From Actinomadura madurae (GTDB lineage: Bacteria > Actinomycetota > Actinomycetes > Streptosporangiales > Streptosporangiaceae), in contig NZ_FOVH01000021.1 of NCBI RefSeq assembly GCF_900115095.1, positions 1-64,000 on the forward strand: a stretch of 64,000 nucleotides of DNA, given 5' to 3'. Shown piece by piece: positions 42,928 to 50,870 of the stretch; the stretch's first letter is position 1; every line of letters starts with the position of its first letter. The notes beneath the pieces are model-generated. The model was not told the origin of the DNA and did no database searches. It worked only from the letters and a program-made list of their open reading frames with translations. Made by a program: the position numbers and the translations under genes.

Positions 42928-43809
42928 ATGATCCGTGACTCCTCCCGGTGGGCGGCGACCCTCGCCGGGCGGCGCGTGCTGATCACCGGCGCCGCGCGGG
43001 GGATCGGCGCGGCCCTCGCCGCCAGGCTGCACGAGCGCGGCGCGCGGGTGGCGCTCGCCGGGCTGGAGCCCGACCACCTGTCCGCCGTCGCCGGGGAGTG
43101 CGGGCGGGCCCCCTGGTGGACGTGCGACGTGACCGACCGCGACCGGGTCGAGGACGTCGTGACCAGCGCGGTCGAAGAGCTGGGCGGCCTGGACGTGGTC
43201 GTGGCCAACGCGGGGGTGGCCGCGCAGATGCCGGTGATAGGCGGCGACCCGTCCGTCCTGGAACAGAGCCTGCGCGTCAACGTGCTCGGGGTGTTCAACA
43301 CCCTCCGAGCCGCCGGGCCCCATATCAGCCATGAACGCGGCTACGCCCTCGCCGTCGCGTCCCTGGCGGCGGCCGTCCACGCGCCCTTGCTGGGCGCCTA
43401 CAGCGCGTCCAAGGCAGGAGTCGAGGCCCTCGGCAACACGTTGCGCGCGGAGCTGCGCCCCTGGGGCGCGAAGGCGGGCGTCGCCTACTTCGCCGAACTC
43501 GACACCGACATGACGCACCGCGGGTTCAGCACCGAAGCGGCGTCCGCCTTGATGGACGCGGCGCCGCGCAGCAGCTTCGTTTCGGGCGTCGCGCCACTGC
43601 GAGTGGGGATCGACGCGCTGGAGCGCGGAATCGCCCGACGTTCCAAGCGCATCGTGGCTCCTTGGTGGGTCGGAGGCGTTCTGCCGGTCCGGATGGTCGT
43701 GCAACCCATTTCCGACCGCGTCGTCCAGAAGGGACTACGTGAGATCCTGGAAATCGCCAGGAACGAGCAAGTCGAGCTGACCACACCGCAACCTGAGCCC
43801 CGCCGATGA
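42928..43809 (+). CDS. Short-chain dehydrogenase/reductase
   Basis: A 293-residue SDR. Cofactor motif TGAARGIG (about 20-27), VVANAGV, and catalytic YSASK; the catalytic Ser is in AVASLAA. A C-terminal extension with RSKRIVAPWWVGGVLPVRMV, hydrophobic and basic, is common in mycobacterial and actinobacterial SDRs of lipid metabolism. Its stop overlaps the next start as ATGA. A leader with TTCTTTAATGGTAGGGT immediately precedes the ATG, perhaps giving a nearly leaderless transcript. With the CMD and TetR genes it forms an insertion between nth and crp. Confidence 0.88.
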   Translation: MIRDSSRWAATLAGRRVLITGAARGIGAALAARLHERGARVALAGLEPDHLSAVAGECGRAPWWTCDVTDRDRVEDVVTSAVEELGGLDVVVANAGVAAQMPVIGGDPSVLEQSLRVNVLGVFNTLRAAGPHISHERGYALAVASLAAAVHAPLLGAYSASKAGVEALGNTLRAELRPWGAKAGVAYFAELDTDMTHRGFSTEAASALMDAAPRSSFVSGVAPLRVGIDALERGIARRSKRIVAPWWVGGVLPVRMVVQPISDRVVQKGLREILEIARNEQVELTTPQPEPRR

Positions 43810-44354
43810 CCTCACCCCGCGCCACCCCCGGCAGCCGCCGCGACGTGGGGCTCGTCAACTGGCTCATCTGCCGCGTCGCAGGGCGGGCCACGGGGACCGG
43901 GCGGCCGCCGAACCTGTTCCTGACGCTGGCGCGCAGCCGCGGCCTGTTCCGCGGCTGGCTGTGGTTCGCCGGACGGCTCATGCCCGGCGGAACCCTGCCG
44001 CGCCGCGAGACCGAGCTCGTCATCCTCCGCGTCGCCCACCTGCGCGACTGCCGCTACGAGTTCGACCACCACGTCCGCCTCGCGCGCCGCGCCGGCCTCC
44101 ACGACCGGGACATCGAGCGCGTCGAGGAGGGGCCGCGCGCCCTCGGATGGACGCCGCGCGAGCGGGCGCTCCTCATCGCGACCGACCGGCTCCACACCGA
44201 ACGGGACCTCGACGACGAGACCTGGATACGGCTGCGCGCCGTCCTCACCGAGGCGGAGTGCGTCGAGCTGACCATGCTGGCCACCCACTACGAGATGCTC
44301 GCCACCGTGATCACCGCGCTGCGCGTCCAGCCCGACCGCCGGCCTGACGGCTAA
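43806..44354 (+). CDS. Carboxymuconolactone decarboxylase-family protein
   Basis: A 182-residue AhpD/CMD-like protein. The usual C-x-x-C-x-x-x-H thiol site appears as RDCRYEFDHHVRLARRAG: one Cys and the His are kept, but the second Cys is Glu-Phe, so peroxidase activity of the AhpD type is unlikely. Conserved flanks PRRETELVILRVAHL and TPRERALLIATDRLH. Start overlaps the SDR stop (ATGA), so they are coupled; its stop overlaps the convergent TetR gene by 4 bases. Substrate unknown, possibly the SDR product. Confidence 0.83.
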   Translation: MTSPRATPGSRRDVGLVNWLICRVAGRATGTGRPPNLFLTLARSRGLFRGWLWFAGRLMPGGTLPRRETELVILRVAHLRDCRYEFDHHVRLARRAGLHDRDIERVEEGPRALGWTPRERALLIATDRLHTERDLDDETWIRLRAVLTEAECVELTMLATHYEMLATVITALRVQPDRRPDG

Positions 44355-44986
44355 CCGTCCAGGACGCCCGAGCGGAGCAGCAGCCGTACGTGCTCGATGA
44401 CCGGCGGCCCGACCGCCCGCAGGGCCTCCATGTCGCCGGCCGCGACGGCGGGCGTCACCATCGTGCTCACCGCCGACACCACGATCTGGCAGGCGAAGCG
44501 GCCCGCGTCCCCGGTCACGCCCATGAGGTCCGCGAGGCCCTCCGCGAGCATGTGCTGCACCTCGGTACGCCGGCGGACGGCCTCCGGCCCCGCCGCGTAC
44601 ACCTCCACCAGGAACAGCCGCGCGTACCCCGGATCCAGCGCCAGAGTCTCCAGGTAGGTGGTGAACGCGCGCTCGAACCTCTCCGCCGGGTCTCCCTCAC
44701 TCGCGCCGGCGCTCGCCACGGTGTCGGCCAGATGGAGGCGCAGGAACTCGCTCGCCTGGTCGAACGCCGTCATGAAGCAGTCGAGCTTGGACGAGAACAG
44801 CGCGTAGAAGCTCTGCCTCGACACCCTGGCCCGCTTCAGCACGTCCTCCACCGACGTGCCGACGTACCCCTTCTCCGCCATCGCCGCCGCCATCGCGGAG
44901 CACAGCCGGTCGCGGTGCACCCGCTCCACCTCCGCGCGGGACAGCGCGTGACGCCCCCTCGGAAGGCGCCGCGGTGAACTCTGCAT
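44351..44986 (-). CDS. TetR-family regulator
   Basis: A 211-residue regulator. The helix-turn-helix covers about residues 25-70 (AAAMAEKGYVGTSVEDVLKR then ARVSRQSFYALFSSKLDCF). The C-terminal part has the layout of TetR_C ligand domains with alpha helices rich in Leu and Glu. It converges with the SDR/CMD pair and is the likely controller of it; a candidate operator is AAAGA-N9-TCTTT (42892-42910) just before the SDR gene, but this is weak. Confidence 0.88.
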   Translation of the reverse strand: MQSSPRRLPRGRHALSRAEVERVHRDRLCSAMAAAMAEKGYVGTSVEDVLKRARVSRQSFYALFSSKLDCFMTAFDQASEFLRLHLADTVASAGASEGDPAERFERAFTTYLETLALDPGYARLFLVEVYAAGPEAVRRRTEVQHMLAEGLADLMGVTGDAGRFACQIVVSAVSTMVTPAVAAGDMEALRAVGPPVIEHVRLLLRSGVLDG

Positions 44987-45049
44987 CCGCTCAGGCTAGG
45001 GCACGGTGCCGTCCAGCCGAGATCATCCGGTATCAGGTGTTGAGACCGG

Positions 45050-45065
45050 TGTGACGGCATTCACC
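45050..45065. promoter_or_regulatory. CRP-type binding site before crp
   Basis: TGTGA-CGGCAT-TCACC (45050-45065) matches the CRP consensus TGTGA-N6-TCACA except for one base. It lies 150 bases before the crp start; GTGA-N5-TCAC and GTGA-N8-TCAC half-site pairs lie closer to the gene (near 45094 and 45143). Autoregulation of crp is the simplest reading, though the TetR gene start is also close (44986). Confidence 0.6.
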
Positions 45066-45214
45066 CGATGGTCCGTACACTGGGCGAACGGGACCGTGAC
45101 CGCTTCACGGGCACGGAGCACGCGGTCCGCGTTTCGGCGCGCCGTGACCCTGCCTTCACGTACGCGGTGGGACGTACGTCACACTAGGCATGTAGGTGTT
45201 CGAGGAGGAGAAGC

Positions 45215-45901
45215 GTGACCGATCGCGACGTGGACGTTCTGAGCAGAGCCCCGCTCTTCGAGGCCCTCGACGAGCAGGGCGCCAAGGCGCTGCGCGCCAA
45301 CGTGACCGAGGTGCGTCTCGCCCGCGGCCAGACGCTGTTCAACGAGGGCGAGACCGGAGACCGGCTGTACGTCGTCCTCGAAGGCAAGATCAAGCTGACC
45401 CGGACGGCGCCGGACGGCCGGGAGAACCTGCTGAGCGTCCTCGGCCCGTCCGAGATGTTCGGCGAGCTGTCCCTGTTCGACCCGCGTCCCCGCACCGCGA
45501 GCGCCATCGCGGTCACCGAGTGCCGGCTGGCGGGGCTCGGCCACGACGACCTGCGGCCCTGGCTCACCGGCCACCCCGAGGTCGCCGTGCAGCTGCTCCG
45601 CGCGCTGGCGCAGCGGCTCCGCAAGACCAACGACGTGATGGCCGACCTGGTGTTCACCGACGTCCCCGGCCGCGTCGCCAAGGCGCTGCTCGACCTCGCC
45701 GAGCGGTTCGGCCAGCCGTCGGAGTCGGGCCTGCACGTGCACCACGACCTCACCCAGGAGGAGCTGGCGCAGCTCGTCGGCGCGTCCCGCGAGACCGTCA
45801 ACAAGGCGCTCGCCGACTTCGCCCAGCGCAACTGGCTGCGCATCGAGGCCCGCGCGGTGGTGATCCTCGACATCGAACGGCTCCGCAAGCGCTCGAAGTG
45901 A
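45215..45901 (+). CDS. crp: Crp/Fnr-family regulator
   Basis: A 228-residue cyclic-nucleotide-binding regulator. The cNMP fold (about 10-125) has the phosphate-binding segment MFGELSLFDPRPRTASA, with Gly-Glu-Leu and the Arg-Thr pair of cAMP binders. The helix-turn-helix near 170-195 reads TQEELAQLVGASRETVNKAL. It matches Rv3676 and SCO3571 in type and place. It should control carbon, development and, in streptomycetes, antibiotic genes. GTG at 45215 with GGAGGAG upstream. See the CRP box at 45050 for possible autoregulation. Confidence 0.93.
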   Translation: MTDRDVDVLSRAPLFEALDEQGAKALRANVTEVRLARGQTLFNEGETGDRLYVVLEGKIKLTRTAPDGRENLLSVLGPSEMFGELSLFDPRPRTASAIAVTECRLAGLGHDDLRPWLTGHPEVAVQLLRALAQRLRKTNDVMADLVFTDVPGRVAKALLDLAERFGQPSESGLHVHHDLTQEELAQLVGASRETVNKALADFAQRNWLRIEARAVVILDIERLRKRSK

Positions 45902-45959
45902 CCCCTGCCGGGAGCACGCTCGCGCGGCGGCACGGGAGGCGGCCCCGCCCGGCGGGCCG

Positions 45960-46751
45960 TCAGCGCTCCCGCAGGTAGTCGAGCTGGGCTTGGACCGACC
46001 ACTCGGCCGCGGGCCAGAGGGACCTGTCGACGTCGGCGTAGACGCGCTCGACGACCTCGCGCGCCGTCCGCGCACCCGCGGCGACGGCCGCCTCGACCTG
46101 GGCGAGCCGCTCGCGGCGGTGGTCGATGTAGTGGTCCAGGACGGCGATCGGGTCGTCCAGCTTCGGCCCGTGACCGGGCAGGATCGTCTCCGCCTCCACG
46201 TCGGCGGAGAACCTGCGGAGCCGGTCGAGCGAGGTCAGGTAGTCGCCCAGGCTTCCCTCCACGACGGTCGTCCCGTACCCGAGCACGGTGTCACCGGTGA
46301 GGACGGCGCCGTCGGCCGGCAGCCAGAACGTCAGCGAGTCGTCGCTGTGCCCCGGCGTCTCCATGATCCGCAGCTCCAGGCCGCCCGTCGTGACGACGTC
46401 GCCCTCCGCGAGGCCCTCCTCGCCGAGCCGGTGCGCCGGGTCGAGCGCCCGCACCTTCACCTTGCCGCCCGCCAGCTTCGCGAACTTCCCGGCGCCCGCC
46501 GAATGGTCGGGGTGGCCGTGGGTGAGCAGCACGAGCCCGACCCGCAGCCCCCGTGCCTCGACGGTGTCCAGGACGCGCCGGAGGTGCTTGCCGTCCTTCG
46601 GGCCGGGATCGACGACGACGGCCTCGTCCGCTCCCGGCTCGGCGATGATCCAGGTGTTGGTGCCGTCCAGGGTCATGGCGGACGGATTCGGCGCGAGCAC
46701 ACAAGTCGCCCGTTCAGTACCCATCCCGTCGATCTCCGTCATATCCCCCAT
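45960..46751 (-). CDS. Metallo-beta-lactamase-fold hydrolase
   Basis: About 263 residues. Metal site THGHPDH at about 100-106, then ETPGHSDDSLTFWL, TGDTVLGYG and LPGHGP, the full set of ligands for two metals. It is of the LACTB2-like group, some members of which cleave RNA or act on thioesters, and is the counterpart of Rv3677c. The start is uncertain: ATG 46751 is used, ATG 46742 is 3 codons later, and a GTG near 46862 would give 37 extra residues. Converges with crp. Downstream end of the HxlR/DUF4177/RidA/NUDIX run. Confidence 0.87.
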   Translation of the reverse strand: MGDMTEIDGMGTERATCVLAPNPSAMTLDGTNTWIIAEPGADEAVVVDPGPKDGKHLRRVLDTVEARGLRVGLVLLTHGHPDHSAGAGKFAKLAGGKVKVRALDPAHRLGEEGLAEGDVVTTGGLELRIMETPGHSDDSLTFWLPADGAVLTGDTVLGYGTTVVEGSLGDYLTSLDRLRRFSADVEAETILPGHGPKLDDPIAVLDHYIDHRRERLAQVEAAVAAGARTAREVVERVYADVDRSLWPAAEWSVQAQLDYLRER

Positions 46752-46876
46752 CCTGCCCGAGGCCCGATCAGGGTGACGGACCGGGTTCCAGCCGAGACGC
46801 TCCAGGTGCCGGAGCGCGGAGGTCCCCGCCAGCCGCCACGCGACGGACCGGTTCAGCGGCACCCTGCGCGGCACGG

Positions 46877-47761
46877 TCAGCCCTGCGAGTAGTGCCGCGC
46901 GACGCTCTCCGGCAGGACGAGATACGCCTCGCCGTCGACGATCTCCGCGACGGGCTCGTGCACGACGATCTCGCGCCGCGCCGCCAGCACGTCCGCGACC
47001 GTGTCGAACGCGGCCAGCTCCGCCAGCGTCGCGATGGTCGGCGGCAGCATCATCCACTCGCCCTTCGCCGCCCGCTCGGCCGCCTCCGCCGGACGGACCC
47101 AGGCGACCTGGTCGGCCTCGGTGCTGACGTCCCTGGCCCGCTGCCCCCGCGGCATCGCGGCCACGAAGAACCGGGTGTCGTACCGCTTCGGCTCGATCTT
47201 GGGGGTGATCCAGTGCGCCCACGGGCGGAGCAGATCCGCGCGCAGCACGAGGCCGCGCCTCGCCAGGAACTCGCCGAACGACTGCGACCGGTCGAGGAGC
47301 GCCTGCCGGTCGGCCTCCCAGTCGTCTCCCCGGGTGTCGTCCACGACCGTCTCGCCCGTCGGCCCGGCGAGCAGGACGAGCGTCTCCTCGAACGTCTCCC
47401 GGACGGCCGCGCAGACCAGCTCCCGCGCCAGCGTCTCGTCGGCCTTGAACGCCTTGCCCCACTCGGCGGGAGGCGGGCCGGACCATGCCGGCTCCGCCTC
47501 CCCGTCGCGCGGGTCGACCGAGCCGCCGGGGAACACGTACGCGCCCGGCGCGAACGCCATCGACCGGACTCGGCGCAGCATGAACGCCTGCAGCCCGTGC
47601 CGGTCGTGGTCGCGCAGCACGACGACCGTCGCCGCGTGCCTGGCCGGAGGGGGCTCGGCGCGGCCGTCCCGAATCGCCTCGACCTGGTCCCGGAACGAGT
47701 CCGGCAGCTTGAGCCCGTTGGTGATCCCCATGGCGGCCAATTCGGACATACCGAATGGCAT
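46877..47761 (-). CDS. NUDIX hydrolase, NUDT19-like
   Basis: A 294-residue protein. The NUDIX box is split as in NUDT19: FPGGSVDPRDGEAEP, an insertion of about 35 residues, then VCAAVRETFEETLVLLAG. N-terminal ATVVVLRDHDRHGLQAFMLR is the first strand. Relatives act on CoA species; the exact substrate is unknown. It starts 4 bases after the RidA stop, so they are coupled. The MBL gene follows after 125 bases. Confidence 0.87.
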   Translation of the reverse strand: MPFGMSELAAMGITNGLKLPDSFRDQVEAIRDGRAEPPPARHAATVVVLRDHDRHGLQAFMLRRVRSMAFAPGAYVFPGGSVDPRDGEAEPAWSGPPPAEWGKAFKADETLARELVCAAVRETFEETLVLLAGPTGETVVDDTRGDDWEADRQALLDRSQSFGEFLARRGLVLRADLLRPWAHWITPKIEPKRYDTRFFVAAMPRGQRARDVSTEADQVAWVRPAEAAERAAKGEWMMLPPTIATLAELAAFDTVADVLAARREIVVHEPVAEIVDGEAYLVLPESVARHYSQG

Positions 47762-47765
47762 TCCG

Positions 47766-48227
47766 TCAAGAGACCTCGGCGATCAGCTCCACCTCGACCG
47801 GCACGTTGCGCGGCAGGACGGCGACGCCGACGGCGCTGCGCGCGTGCCTGCCCGCGTCCCCGAACACCTCGACCAGCAGGTCGCTCGCCCCGTTGATCAC
47901 CTCGGGCTGGCCATGGAAGTCCGGAGCGCTCGCCACGAACCCGACAACCTTCACGATCCGGACGACCCGCGACAGCTCGCCGAGCTCGGCCTTCAGCGCC
48001 GCGACGCAGTTCAGCGCGCAGATCCGCGCCTGCCGCGCCGCCTCCTCCGCGTCGACCTCGGCGCCCACCTTCCCGGTGGCGCCCAGCTCGCCCTTGACCA
48101 GCGGGACCTGCCCGGCGGTGTACACCAGCGACCCCGTCCGGGCCGTCGGCACGTAGGACGCGACCGGCGGGACGACCTCCGGCAGCTCGATCCCCAGCTC
48201 GCGGATCCGCTCTTCGGGCGTGCTCAT
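47766..48227 (-). CDS. RidA-family protein
   Basis: A 153-residue RidA/YjgF-like protein, a deaminase of reactive enamines/imines. Family signs: VYTAGQVPLVKGELG, ARICALNCVAALKAELG, and the C-terminal RSAVGVAVLPRNVPVEVELIA with the conserved Arg near ARSAVG and Pro-x-x-x-x-x-Glu. It is longer than E. coli RidA (128) and resembles the Rv3678c group. ATG at 48227 has GGAGGAG. It lies 14 bases after the DUF4177 gene. Confidence 0.9.
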   Translation of the reverse strand: MSTPEERIRELGIELPEVVPPVASYVPTARTGSLVYTAGQVPLVKGELGATGKVGAEVDAEEAARQARICALNCVAALKAELGELSRVVRIVKVVGFVASAPDFHGQPEVINGASDLLVEVFGDAGRHARSAVGVAVLPRNVPVEVELIAEVS

Positions 48228-48241
48228 GCCACTCCTCCTCG

Positions 48242-48400
48242 TTACGACTGGACTTCGCGCTTGAAATAAGCCACGAGGTTCTCCGGGTTCGGCCCCGGCA
48301 GGACGGTGACGAGCTCCCACCCGTCCTGTCCCCAGTTGTCGAGGATCTGCTTGGTCGCGTGCACCAGCAGCGGAACGGTCGCGTACTCCCACTTCTTCAT
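48242..48400 (-). CDS. DUF4177 small protein
   Basis: A 52-residue protein, MKKWEYATVPLLVHATKQ at the start and NWGQDGWELVTVLPG in the middle, the DUF4177 signature W-E-Y and D-G-W-E-L-V. Counterpart of Rv3678A, always next to ridA in actinobacteria. Function unknown. Starts 5 bases after the HxlR stop. Confidence 0.88.
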   Translation of the reverse strand: MKKWEYATVPLLVHATKQILDNWGQDGWELVTVLPGPNPENLVAYFKREVQS

Positions 48401-48405
48401 GGCCC

Positions 48406-48843
48406 TCACCCTAGCGATGGGCCGACCGGAACCCCGTTCGAACCCACCCGGGACCCGTCGTACCGCTCCCGCGCCTCGTGGACGTCCTCGATGTGGCGGT
48501 TCGCCCACTCCAGCATCGAGGTGATCAGCGGCATGATGCGCTCGCCCAGCACCGTGAGCGCGTACTCGACCTGGACCGGCACGGACGGCGTCACTGTCCG
48601 CGCCACGAAACCGTCCCGCTCCAGGGACCGCAAGGTCTGCGTCAGCATCTTCGCGCTGACCCCGGGCATGGCGCGGCTGATCTGCGCGTACCTGCGCGGC
48701 CCCTCCGCCAGCTCGACGAGGACCATCGTGCTCCACTGCTTGCCGACGATGCCCAGCAACTGGTTCATCGGGCACGCCTCCATGAACGCGTCGAACGCCG
48801 CCTTCTCCTGCTCGCGGCGCTGCGCGGCCGTCGTCGTCGCCAT
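48406..48843 (-). CDS. HxlR-family regulator
   Basis: A 145-residue winged-helix regulator of the HxlR/MarR-like group. The core is GKQWSTMVLVELAEGPRRYA followed by ISRAMPGVSAKMLTQTLRSLE and a beta wing. An N-terminal Cys in MEACPMNQL matches the redox-sensitive Cys of the QorR and HypR type members. It is divergent from the quinone-oxidoreductase-like gene, the standard arrangement for QorR/QorA control, so thiol stress or quinones may be the signal. Starts 104 bases from it. Confidence 0.88.
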   Translation of the reverse strand: MATTTAAQRREQEKAAFDAFMEACPMNQLLGIVGKQWSTMVLVELAEGPRRYAQISRAMPGVSAKMLTQTLRSLERDGFVARTVTPSVPVQVEYALTVLGERIMPLITSMLEWANRHIEDVHEARERYDGSRVGSNGVPVGPSLG

Positions 48844-48947
48844 GCTGCGGGCTCACCTCCTGGTGCCGAACGCACTCCTGGGTAACCTCTTCCGGCACAC
48901 CGCTGTTCCGGCGAAGGTGGGGGCGTCCCTCACTCAGGAGTTGCGGC

Positions 48948-49895
48948 ATGCACGCGATCATCATCAGAACGGCCGGCGGACCCGAGTCCCTGGAGGACGC
49001 CGACATACCGGTCCCCGAACCCGGGCCGGGCCAGGTCCGGATCCGGGTGGCGGCCGCGGCCGTCAACCCGGTCGACCGGGCGGTCCGCTCCGGCGCCCTT
49101 GCGGACGCCGGCCTCATGCCCGCCTTCGGCACCCGGCCCTGGTTCGGCGTCGGCATGGACGTCGCCGGAACCGTCGACGCGGTCGGCCCGGGAGTGCATC
49201 GGCTCGCCGCCGGAGACGCCGTCGTCGGCCTCCAGGACCGGCTGGACATCCCGCTCGGCACCTACGCCGAGGCCCTCGTCCTCGACGCCACCGCCGTCAC
49301 CCACGCGCCCCGCTCGGCCTCCCCCGTCGAGGCGGCGACGCTACCGCTCAACGCCCTGACCGCTCTCCAGGCGCTCGACCTCCTCGCCCTGCCGGAAGGA
49401 GCGACTTTGCTGGTCACGGGCGCCGCCGGCGCCGTCGGCGGCTACGCCGTCGAACTCGCCGCCCACCGTGGCCTGCGCGTCGTCGCCTCCGCCTCCGCGG
49501 CGGACGAGCCCCTCGTCCGCCGCCTCGGCGCGGACATGTTCGTCCCCCGCGACGCGCACCTGGCCGACGCGGTCCGCGCACTCGTCCCCGGCGGCGTCGA
49601 CGGCGCCGTGGACGCGGCCCTCCTGGCCGGCGCCGCCCTCGACGCCGTCCGGAACGGCGGAACGTTCGCCACCGTGAACGGCGGCCCGGCCATCCCGGTC
49701 CCGCTACGCGGCATCACCGTCCGCAACGAGTGGATCAGCGCCAACGCACCCCAGCTCAGCCACCTGGTCACACTCGTGGACAAGGGCCACCTGACCCTCC
49801 GCGTAGCCGACACCCTCCCCCTAACCGAGGCCCGCAAAGCACACGAACGCCTAGAAGCCACCCCTCTACGCGGCCGCCTAGTCCTCACCCCCTAG
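48948..49895 (+). CDS. Zinc-less MDR quinone-oxidoreductase-like protein
   Basis: A 315-residue medium-chain dehydrogenase/reductase. Without zinc ligands, it has the NADP(H) motif VTGAAGAVGGYAVELA (about 150-165) and the N-terminal GroES-like fold (VNPVDRAVRSG, GMDVAGTVDAVGPGV). QOR-type enzymes reduce quinones or activated alkenes. Regulated probably by the divergent HxlR. The last 24 codons were copied into the DNA after the stop (see 49917). Confidence 0.9.
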   Translation: MHAIIIRTAGGPESLEDADIPVPEPGPGQVRIRVAAAAVNPVDRAVRSGALADAGLMPAFGTRPWFGVGMDVAGTVDAVGPGVHRLAAGDAVVGLQDRLDIPLGTYAEALVLDATAVTHAPRSASPVEAATLPLNALTALQALDLLALPEGATLLVTGAAGAVGGYAVELAAHRGLRVVASASAADEPLVRRLGADMFVPRDAHLADAVRALVPGGVDGAVDAALLAGAALDAVRNGGTFATVNGGPAIPVPLRGITVRNEWISANAPQLSHLVTLVDKGHLTLRVADTLPLTEARKAHERLEATPLRGRLVLTP

Positions 49896-49916
49896 AACCA
49901 CCCACGTGACGACCAG

Positions 49917-49989
49917 ACCGAGGCCCCGCAACGCGCACCAGCACCTAGAGGCCAGCCCCTCCCACGGCGGCCTGGCCCTCACGCCCTAA
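49917..49989 (+). pseudogene. Degenerate duplicate of the MDR gene 3' end
   Basis: 73 bases that match the last 72 bases of the MDR gene (49824-49895). From 49930 the frame reads AHQHLEASPSHGGLALTP and stop, against AHERLEATPLRGRLVLTP and stop in the intact gene. One extra C near 49927 shifts the frame upstream of that. It is a decayed tandem copy of the gene tail, not expressed as such. The following 49990-50315 holds nothing else that I can name. Confidence 0.8.
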
Positions 49990-50315
49990 AAGCGTCCACA
50001 CCACGGCACGCTCAGCACGCCGGCGGACCCGCGCCCCGTGGTGGCACCGCCGCATGGCCAGGCCGAGCTGAGACGAACGTCCACGGGCCCCGCCCGGCAG
50101 CGCGGAGCAGGCCGCGATGTGGGACCTCAGACGCGGCCCCTCCACACCCGTCCAACACGAGCGGTCGGCAGGCGCCGCCCCGAGACCGGCGCTCCTCGGC
50201 GGCGGCGTGGCCATCTGGCGGCGTCGACCGCCCGGCGGACGTCCGCTCGGCCACCGATCGCGCGGGGGGCGTCAGCGCGGGAGTTTGGGACCGGGGCGTT
50301 GCGCGGGGGGCGCTT

Positions 50316-50813
50316 CTAGCTTGGGTCCTGCTCGGCGCGGAGCATGACGCGGCGGAGGAGGTCCGACAGCGTGCGGCGTTCGTCGGGGGTCAGGGCGGCG
50401 AGGAGGCGGGTCTCCTCGTCGCCCACCCCGTCCAGGGCCTCACGCCAGGCGGCGCGGCCCTCGGGGGTGAGCTCGACGACGACCCGGCGGCGGTCGGTGG
50501 CGGACGGCGACCTGTGGACGAAGCCGCGGCGCTCCAGCGCGTCCAGCCGACCGGTGATCGAGTTCGGCGGCATGCCCAGGTCGGCGGCGAGCTCGGAGGG
50601 CGCGGCGGTCCCGTGCCGGCCGGCGAGGGCGTGGAGCGTGTCGTACTCGTGCCGCTGCAGGCCGGAGGCGACGAGGAGGTCCTCCCGGACGCGCTTGATG
50701 TGCTTGACGAAGCGCCCCATCCGGGTCACGGCGCCCTCCGTGTCCGGATCGAGGTCGGGAAGGATCGGCGTCCACCGCGCCACGTGCTCATCGGTCCGAT
50801 CTCTGTCGCCCAT
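50316..50813 (-). CDS. MarR-family regulator
   Basis: A 165-residue winged-helix regulator. HYDTLHALAG and PSELAADLGMPPNSITGRLDALERRG give the recognition helix; DRRRVVVELTPEGRAAWREA is the wing. ATG at 50813. It is divergent from the broken MFS gene, the typical arrangement of a MarR repressor and the exporter it controls; see the operator at 50838. Confidence 0.9.
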   Translation of the reverse strand: MGDRDRTDEHVARWTPILPDLDPDTEGAVTRMGRFVKHIKRVREDLLVASGLQRHEYDTLHALAGRHGTAAPSELAADLGMPPNSITGRLDALERRGFVHRSPSATDRRRVVVELTPEGRAAWREALDGVGDEETRLLAALTPDERRTLSDLLRRVMLRAEQDPS

Positions 50814-50837
50814 GGCGGCGATCGTATCCAGGCGGTA

Positions 50838-50864
50838 ATTCGTTGACGAATAAATCCGTAACGA
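50838..50864. promoter_or_regulatory. Probable MarR operator
   Basis: ATTCGT-TG-ACGAAT (50838-50851) is a perfect 6-bp palindrome followed by a related CCGTAACGAACTA, so CGT-N2-ACGAA occurs twice, 16 bases apart (CGTTGACGAA and CCGTAACGAA). It lies between the divergent MarR and MFS starts and has the AT-rich look of MarR operators. Confidence 0.65.
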
Positions 50865-50870
50865 ACTACC

